From NCBI GenBank assembly GCA_018883265.1, contig VEQK01000008.1, forward strand, positions 1-58,303: a stretch of DNA of 58,303 nt. Reading direction: 5' to 3'. Shown piece by piece: positions 45,413-58,303 of this stretch (the stretch's first letter is position 1; each line of letters starts with the position of its first letter). The notes beneath the pieces were generated by a model, which did no database searches, had not been told where the DNA came from, and saw only the letters and a program-made list of their open reading frames with translations. The position numbers were made by a program, and so were the translations under genes. Source of the DNA: Rhodocyclaceae bacterium (lineage in GTDB: Bacteria; Pseudomonadota; Gammaproteobacteria; Burkholderiales; Rhodocyclaceae).

Positions 45413-47761
45413 ATGAAAAAATTTTATACGTATAGCGCTGTGTTGGCAGCCGCGATTTCCCTGATCGGTTGTGGGGGCGGGTCAGATAGTAGCAATAACA
45501 CCCCAACTAATACGACGAATACGATTAAAGTGATCAATAGCAGTAATTTTGATTATGCAACCGTAACGGTTGTTGCAGATTCTGGCACGGTGTTATACAG
45601 CGGCACGACTAATTGTTCGGCGGGTAAGGCCGATTGTTACATATATGCTTCGTACGCACCGACAAATGAATCTGTAAATGTTCTTTTTAAAGATGCGGCT
45701 GGGCGCCTCGTTCGTTTTTCTGACATTGATACATTCTTGCCCGAATACACAACGCTTAACCCAAGCAGCTGGGAAATGGGGCTCTATTTAACAAAGCAGA
45801 TTGTCAGTAAAAATCAAAGCAGTGGAGACTTTGATTTATTAGATACAAATCTCCGCTTAAGCACATTCTTCCAGAATTATGAAAGTCCAGATGGCAAACT
45901 GGACGAGTACGAAGAGTTGGGCGAGTTTTATTCGAAAAGCTTAAAGGAGTTAACGGCATTAAGTGAAGCTGATTTTATGAATCAATTCACGCTTAGGCTT
46001 AAATCATGGGAAGTGGCAAGCGGTGCTGAACTGCCACAAGCCAACTTGGCTAGCTCCAGCTATTTAAATAGAACTTATGCCTGGCTGAAAAATTCAATTT
46101 TTAATGAGCCGTATGATCTGATTCCTACTGCGCATGCGCAAACAGTCGCGTCAAACTGTGCAGATGGTGTCTCATCTTTTCTAGATATTGCTTCATCCCT
46201 TGGCGAGCTATTACCCGTAGTTGGCGATGCGGTTTCTGGTTTTGCACAGATCGGGGCTAATGCGTGTTCGGACGATGCGGCAAAATGGGAGAAATTGTTC
46301 GAACAGCTCAGAGCCCTGCAAGACAGTATTAATAGTGTAGGTGCGGGTGTTACAGAAGTAAAAACATTTCTTGCCGACTCGACTTTGAATAAGAAAAGCG
46401 AGGAATTCCTGAAGATTGCAGGTTATGGCTCTTTTGCGAGCACAAATAATGACAACCTCCGTCAAATTAAATCAGACTACGATGGCTTCCTGAAAAAGAA
46501 TGGGGGGTATAAGGACCTCGTTGCTTATGTCGATGCAAAAGGCTCTATAGCCGCTGCAAAATCACCAGAGTTCGAGAAGCTTTTAAATTTGCCAATGAAG
46601 AGCGCTAGTGGCGTTGGCATTCTTGATAAAATCAGTAACTTGGTTTCAAATAACATTGGCACCTATGTTGATGCTATTAACCTGAAGTGTGAAAAAATAG
46701 CACCTTCAAGCACCGCTAATTTTATTCATGTTCGGCAGCAATGTAACAACATTCTTTTGTCTAATATGAGTAATCTAGTCGGTGTTCAAGCTGCGGTTTT
46801 GCCGATTTTGACAGATGTTTACAAGGTGCTTGATAAATATGACCCGACGGGAACCTATGGCAAACCGAGTTACGTCAACTCGTATGCAACGGCGACAATT
46901 GATTTAAAAGCACAATTTAAATTGCTGAATCAAACGCTGCTTAAGACATATAAGAGTGGCGTTAAATCTGAGCCTGCTGGTGCTGGGTTATTCCGAGTAT
47001 ATTATGGCATCAACGAAACACTCATGAAGAATATGGTGGCCAGAAATTGTAACTGGAAAACCAAGGATAGAGCCGCTTATCCTGCCATTGCCGGTTGGTA
47101 TGCGCCAAATGCCAAGTCAGATGATAACTACATCGTCACTGAATGTACCACCGGGGGGCAAGGAGAGGTTGACCGCCCTGTGAAAGCCCGTTATTACTAC
47201 AACAACCAAGGTTCGGTGGCTGATGTTAATAACGTGTCTAATGTGTTGGGGGTGCTTGTTGCAGAGGCGTATACCAGCAAAAACGGGTACTACATGTACA
47301 ACAATAGCAATCAAAGCAACACCTATGTGCTTAAAAAGGAAGCTGCAAACGCTACGTTAACCCCGTCAGATCCGAATGTCACCGTTACTGGTGGTAATGG
47401 CGAGTATGCACGCTGGACTCAAGATACGCCGATTATAAGAACGGCTGGACGAGGCGCAAACTCAGCGGCTGACGGCGTGTGGGGGGAGAGTTCTATCAAG
47501 GGGCCGTTCACTTTTAATTGGCTGGCTTATACATGCAATCTTGGCAGCCCCTGTAAGTACAACTATAACTGGTTAAGCTTCAAGGATTCGGCTGGCTTCC
47601 ACTATGTCATTTATTACTGGGCTGGTGGGGCGTGGTACGGCACGAACAATCCTGCTGGTTCTGCTACGGGGATGTCGTGTATGACTTACGATTGTTCGGT
47701 GAGCGATAGCTATACCAAAGTTAAGTTTAAGGACATGAGTATTGGCGTTGATTTGAGATAG
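45413..47761 (+). CDS. Predicted outer-membrane lipoprotein, unknown function (second of two)
   Basis: A 782-residue protein that I do not recognise. The lipobox is SLIGC (Cys20) followed by GGGSDSSNN. A segment at about 254-283 (FLDIASSLGELLPVVGD and after) is hydrophobic and Gly/Ala rich, and is followed by long amphipathic helices (about 290-345). The last third is aromatic- and Asn-rich with several Cys pairs. The base composition is clearly AT-richer than the neighbours and codon use is less GC-biased, suggesting transfer. Together with the first lipoprotein, the kinase and the regulator it forms one locus. Confidence 0.85.
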   Translation: MKKFYTYSAVLAAAISLIGCGGGSDSSNNTPTNTTNTIKVINSSNFDYATVTVVADSGTVLYSGTTNCSAGKADCYIYASYAPTNESVNVLFKDAAGRLVRFSDIDTFLPEYTTLNPSSWEMGLYLTKQIVSKNQSSGDFDLLDTNLRLSTFFQNYESPDGKLDEYEELGEFYSKSLKELTALSEADFMNQFTLRLKSWEVASGAELPQANLASSSYLNRTYAWLKNSIFNEPYDLIPTAHAQTVASNCADGVSSFLDIASSLGELLPVVGDAVSGFAQIGANACSDDAAKWEKLFEQLRALQDSINSVGAGVTEVKTFLADSTLNKKSEEFLKIAGYGSFASTNNDNLRQIKSDYDGFLKKNGGYKDLVAYVDAKGSIAAAKSPEFEKLLNLPMKSASGVGILDKISNLVSNNIGTYVDAINLKCEKIAPSSTANFIHVRQQCNNILLSNMSNLVGVQAAVLPILTDVYKVLDKYDPTGTYGKPSYVNSYATATIDLKAQFKLLNQTLLKTYKSGVKSEPAGAGLFRVYYGINETLMKNMVARNCNWKTKDRAAYPAIAGWYAPNAKSDDNYIVTECTTGGQGEVDRPVKARYYYNNQGSVADVNNVSNVLGVLVAEAYTSKNGYYMYNNSNQSNTYVLKKEAANATLTPSDPNVTVTGGNGEYARWTQDTPIIRTAGRGANSAADGVWGESSIKGPFTFNWLAYTCNLGSPCKYNYNWLSFKDSAGFHYVIYYWAGGAWYGTNNPAGSATGMSCMTYDCSVSDSYTKVKFKDMSIGVDLR

Positions 47762-47788
47762 TCGACTCAATTTGAGTGGCCTTGAAAT

Positions 47789-47810
47789 CGCCGGTGATTA
47801 TTCACCGGCG
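47789..47810. terminator. Hairpin terminator between the second lipoprotein gene and xthA
   Basis: A perfect 9-bp stem CGCCGGTGA / TCACCGGCG with a TTAT loop sits between convergent genes. It is followed on the plus strand only by TTT, and on the minus strand by ATTTC, so U-tracts are short. Probably a weak bidirectional terminator. A second small hairpin (ACTCAA / TTGAGT) lies just upstream at 47765-47777. Confidence 0.6.
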
Positions 47811-47811
47811 T

Positions 47812-48600
47812 TTAGCCAGAAATTGCTACACGCCCTTTGCTGGCAGCGAACGTCGCGATCACTGGTGCGTGATCCGACGGGCGTTCCAGCGCCCGGGTCG
47901 ATTTATCAATGACGCAAGCGGTACAGCGATCTGCCAATGCAGCGCTGGCCAGAATATGATCAATCCGCAGGCCAAAGTTTCGACGAAACGCATTCATCCG
48001 GTAATCCCACCAGGAAAAACTCTTCTCCGGTTGTTCGAACTTGCGGAATACGTCGCTCAGCCCTAATGCTTCTAACGCGGCAAAGGCAGCGCGCTCCGGT
48101 GGCGAGACGTGAATGGCTTCTTTCCAGTCCGGATGTGCGTCGGCATCGGTCGGCGCGATGTTGTAATCGCCGATCAGACAGAGTTGTGGAAACGATCTCA
48201 ATTCGTGTTTCAACAACGCCGTCAGATGTTTTAACCAATCAAGCTTGTAGGCGAATTTCTCACTGCCGGGCGCCTGACCATTCGGAAAATAGGCATTGAT
48301 GATGCGAACGCCATTGATGGTGGCGGCAATCACGCGTTGCTGCGGATCGGCATAGCCCGGGATGCCACGCTGAACATCGGTGATCGATTGACGTGACAGG
48401 ATGGCGACACCGTTATAGGTTTTCTGGCCGGCAAAAATGGCTTCATATCCCGCTTCGTGCAAAACCGCCTGCGGGAATTTGACATCTTCGCATTTGATTT
48501 CCTGCAGCCCGACGACATCCGGCTTTTCGCGCCCCAGCCAGTCGAGCAAATGCGGGAGTCGGACATTGAGCGAATTGACATTCCAGGTGGCAATTTTCAT
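47812..48600 (-). CDS. xthA: Exonuclease III / AP endonuclease
   Basis: A 262-residue base-excision repair enzyme of the EEP family. MKIATWNVNSLNVR holds the metal-site Asn, GLQEIKCED the Glu, NAYFPNGQ and GDYNIAPTD the Asp/Asn residues, and RIDHILAS and PSDHAPV the C-terminal catalytic Asp-His. Last gene of the minus-strand run trxB-smr-unknown-xthA. Length is typical of XthA rather than ExoA. Confidence 0.96.
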   Translation of the reverse strand: MKIATWNVNSLNVRLPHLLDWLGREKPDVVGLQEIKCEDVKFPQAVLHEAGYEAIFAGQKTYNGVAILSRQSITDVQRGIPGYADPQQRVIAATINGVRIINAYFPNGQAPGSEKFAYKLDWLKHLTALLKHELRSFPQLCLIGDYNIAPTDADAHPDWKEAIHVSPPERAAFAALEALGLSDVFRKFEQPEKSFSWWDYRMNAFRRNFGLRIDHILASAALADRCTACVIDKSTRALERPSDHAPVIATFAASKGRVAISG

Positions 48601-48602
48601 GA

Positions 48603-49163
48603 TCAGTTAACCGTATGTGGCGCGGCCGCAAGCGGTGCCGTAAACACCCAGTCAGCCTCAACCACGGTTTGTTCCAGTTGCAGGTAAAGACGCGCCCGCC
48701 AGCGCATCTGGCCTGTGACGCAGATCGGTATACTTCCCGTGCCTTCCCAGCGACCGTTGGCATTATGGGTCAGGGGGATACGAATCAGCCCCATGTCCAT
48801 ATTTTCTCCGGTGAGGTCGACCCAGACATTATCCGGATGATTGCCCTGCAGCACCCGCGCAGGGGGGGTTAATGTCAACGTTAACGGCGCACTGACCGGG
48901 ATCGGCTGCGGCGAGATGCTAAAAAACCATGGCGCTTCCGAAGCCACGGGTGTGATTAACGGTAATAGACAGGCTTGTCGGTTTAGGTCGCATGGCGGGG
49001 GCGTAATTCGGGTTGTTTCAGTCTGTCCACTGATGAGAACCAACAACGGCTGCTTGAAGGTCTGCGCCAGCACAATGGACAGCAAAAGAAGCGTCAGACC
49101 AATGAATGGCCAAAGGCGTCGGCGAGTGCAACTCGATCGGTCCGGATGCGGGGAGTGCAGCAT
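48603..49163 (-). CDS. Membrane-anchored protein of unknown function
   Basis: A 186-residue protein with an N-terminal membrane anchor (about residues 16-34) and a periplasmic beta-rich domain. A Cys pair (CDLNRQAC) and the sequence NMDMGLIRIPLTHNANGRWEGTGSIPICVTGQMRWRARL in part resemble proteins with a copper-resistance-like Ig fold, but I cannot name the family. It lies two bases upstream of xthA, on the same strand as trxB and smr, so it is probably co-transcribed. Confidence 0.7.
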   Translation of the reverse strand: MLHSPHPDRSSCTRRRLWPFIGLTLLLLSIVLAQTFKQPLLVLISGQTETTRITPPPCDLNRQACLLPLITPVASEAPWFFSISPQPIPVSAPLTLTLTPPARVLQGNHPDNVWVDLTGENMDMGLIRIPLTHNANGRWEGTGSIPICVTGQMRWRARLYLQLEQTVVEADWVFTAPLAAAPHTVN

Positions 49164-49186
49164 GGTATTGGCGTCGTTACGATCAA

Positions 49187-49759
49187 TTAGCCGCCGCCGT
49201 GATGCGGTCGGTGCTGGTTGCGTAACAGCACGATCAGGGCGCCTTCGCCGCCATCGACAGGCTTCGCCTGGCAGTAGGCGAGTACTTCCTGACGTTGAGC
49301 CAGCCAGTTACGGGTCAAGATCCGAAGCACAGCAAGTTGGCCCGGAGAGCGCAGACCACGGCCGGTCACGACCCGAACACAGCGAATACCCTGATGCAGG
49401 CAGCGCATGAGAAAGTGCGCCAAAGCATGGCGGGCGGCGTCACGCGTATGGCCGTGCAGGTCAATTTCGTCCTGAATCACCCAGCGACCACGTCGCAGGT
49501 CACGCAACACCTGCATGGAGATCCCCCGATGCAGGTAGGTGGGTTCGTCGCCCCCCTCCAGGCGATCCGCTAGCTGAATGGGTGCATGAGCCAGATCATG
49601 CAGCACCGCCGCCTCATCACGCAAGCGCTGACGGGCGACCGGACGGGGTAGCGGTGGGCTCAGGTCGGCTCTTGGCGCCACCTTGAGGGGTGCGGCATCG
49701 CCGACCTGTTCTAGAAAGAGGATCTGTTCCTCGTCAGAGATCCTGGCCGGATGCCGCAT
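49187..49759 (-). CDS. Smr/MutS2-type domain protein (DUF/YdaL-YfcN-like small nuclease)
   Basis: A 190-residue soluble protein. The C-terminal Smr domain has EIDLHGHTRDAARHAL and the RVVTGRGLRSPGQLAVLR loop; Smr domains nick or bind branched DNA and, in some proteins, act on mRNA of stalled ribosomes. The N-terminal part is basic and less conserved. ATG 49759 starts after the trxB stop; longer frames overlap trxB. E. coli YfcN (SmrB) is the nearest type by layout, but that name is not certain. Confidence 0.87.
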   Translation of the reverse strand: MRHPARISDEEQILFLEQVGDAAPLKVAPRADLSPPLPRPVARQRLRDEAAVLHDLAHAPIQLADRLEGGDEPTYLHRGISMQVLRDLRRGRWVIQDEIDLHGHTRDAARHALAHFLMRCLHQGIRCVRVVTGRGLRSPGQLAVLRILTRNWLAQRQEVLAYCQAKPVDGGEGALIVLLRNQHRPHHGGG

Positions 49760-49788
49760 CGCGATTCCACGTTGTCCGTGGCCGTTGC

Positions 49789-53271
<3,483 letters not shown>

Positions 53272-53274
53272 GTG

Positions 53275-53910
53275 ATGTCGTTGGCTTTGCGTTCAAAACA
53301 GTTGGTTAGCGGCGGCCTGCTGGCCATTACCCTGACATGTGCCGGAATGGCGAACGCAGATCCCGTGACCGACCTCAAAACATGGCTGAATGAAACCCGC
53401 ACACTCAAAGCCGACTTTAATCAGACCAGCACGGGTGGGGCCGCCTTTGGCGGCAAGAGTCAGGGTGTCATGGCCATCGCACGCCCGGGCAAGTTCCGTT
53501 GGTCGATCAGCAAACCCTATACGCAGCTCATGGTAGGCGACGGGGCCCGCATCTGGCTATACGATCCGGAGCTGAAGCAGGTCATCGTCCGAAAATCCGA
53601 GAAAGCGCTCGGCGGTTCGCCGGCGGCCTTACTGGCCGGAGATAACGATGTCGATCAGCGCTTCTCTCTAAAAGCCGATGGCGAGCACGGCGGCGCCCAA
53701 TGGGTTATCGCCGAGCCCCGGCAAGATGACACGGGTTTTGTGCGGATTCGTATTGGGCTGGCGGGCAGTGAACTCAAGGGCATGATTCTCGAAGACAGCT
53801 TCGGTCAGACGACCACACTCGTTTTTAGTCATGTGATCCGTAATGGTGATGTGTCCGCCGGCCTGTTCCGGTTTGCTCCGCCCGCAGGGGCCGACGTACT
53901 CAAGCAGTAA
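53275..53910 (+). CDS. lolA: Outer-membrane lipoprotein carrier protein LolA
   Basis: A 211-residue periplasmic chaperone that carries lipoproteins from LolCDE to LolB. A signal peptide ends at ANA|DPV. The LolA fold shows LKADFNQTSTGG, ARPGKFRWSISKPYTQLMVGDG, IWLYDPELKQV and GMILEDSFGQTTTLVFS. GTG 53272 is an alternative start. Its place after ftsK and before rarA is conserved. It would serve the two lipoproteins of the accessory locus too. Confidence 0.95.
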   Translation: MSLALRSKQLVSGGLLAITLTCAGMANADPVTDLKTWLNETRTLKADFNQTSTGGAAFGGKSQGVMAIARPGKFRWSISKPYTQLMVGDGARIWLYDPELKQVIVRKSEKALGGSPAALLAGDNDVDQRFSLKADGEHGGAQWVIAEPRQDDTGFVRIRIGLAGSELKGMILEDSFGQTTTLVFSHVIRNGDVSAGLFRFAPPAGADVLKQ

Positions 53911-53925
53911 CCAGGAATCCTGATC

Positions 53926-58120
<4,195 letters not shown>

Positions 58121-58200
58121 GGGCAGATGCTCCTTGCGGGATTGGGCCACTTTATCACGCCCGTCAGACAGACCCGCCTTCCAATGGGGCCTGATCCTGC

Positions 58201-58206
58201 TATAAT
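58201..58206 (+). promoter_or_regulatory. -10 element of the tRNA-Ser gene
   Basis: A perfect TATAAT sits nine bases before the mature tRNA 5' end. The -35 is poor (TTCCAA at 58179-58184, 16-base spacer). Confidence 0.55.
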
Positions 58207-58215
58207 CACGGGTTC

Positions 58216-58303
<88 letters not shown>

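Noticed and set aside
47765-47777. Second terminator before xthA
   Set aside because: The ACTCAA/TTGAGT stem is only six weak pairs; noted within the main hairpin entry.

Overview
This window is one stretch of a bacterial chromosome, mostly housekeeping genes at high coding density and moderately high GC. The gene orders are gammaproteobacterial: hemC-hemD-hemX-hemY divergent from argH, amgK-murU-pepP-ubiH-dusB-fis-purH-(pagP)-purD-hemF, lptD-surA-pdxA-rsmA, and trxB divergent from ftsK-lolA-rarA-serS. A persulfide-sensor-type ArsR regulator with YeeE-type sulfur transport genes, and a protein with a beta-carbonic-anhydrase-like motif, would fit a sulfur-oxidising or autotrophic gammaproteobacterium such as the Halothiobacillus group. 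That placement is inference from gene content, not a sequence match.

Layout: 1-1406 is the N-terminal part of aceE. 1578-5839 is an operon of an unknown gene, folD, purE, purK and a Sua5-type tRNA modification gene. 5846-10056 is a minus-strand run: ybiB-like, mgtC-like, yjdM, an extradiol dioxygenase, a flavodoxin-like protein and a pirin. A LysR regulator diverges from it across two dyad sites. 11137-16040 is a Fur-box-controlled ferric iron ABC importer followed by the carbonic-anhydrase-like gene. 16309-17684 is the SqrR/BigR-type regulator with two small YeeE-type membrane proteins, then grxD. 18133-23481 holds argH and the hem genes. 23583-34042 is a ten-gene minus-strand run of haem, purine, Fis, tRNA modification, ubiquinone and cell-wall recycling genes, including a pagP between purH and purD. 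34296-40703 is lptD-surA-pdxA-rsmA.

40748-47761 is the accessory part. It has an internally deleted, decayed IS256-type element, an OmpR-type response regulator, a tail-to-tail 7TM-DISM histidine kinase, and, divergent from the kinase, two unrecognised large lipoproteins in AT-richer DNA. Between the kinase and the lipoproteins lies a 31-bp tandem direct repeat plus a 10-bp-spaced repeat overlapping a promoter. This looks like a self-contained envelope signalling module and is the best candidate here for an undescribed system.

47812-58303 returns to core genes: xthA, a membrane-anchored unknown, an Smr protein, trxB, ftsK, lolA, rarA, serS, mltF, and a complete tRNA-Ser(CGA) ending at the last base.
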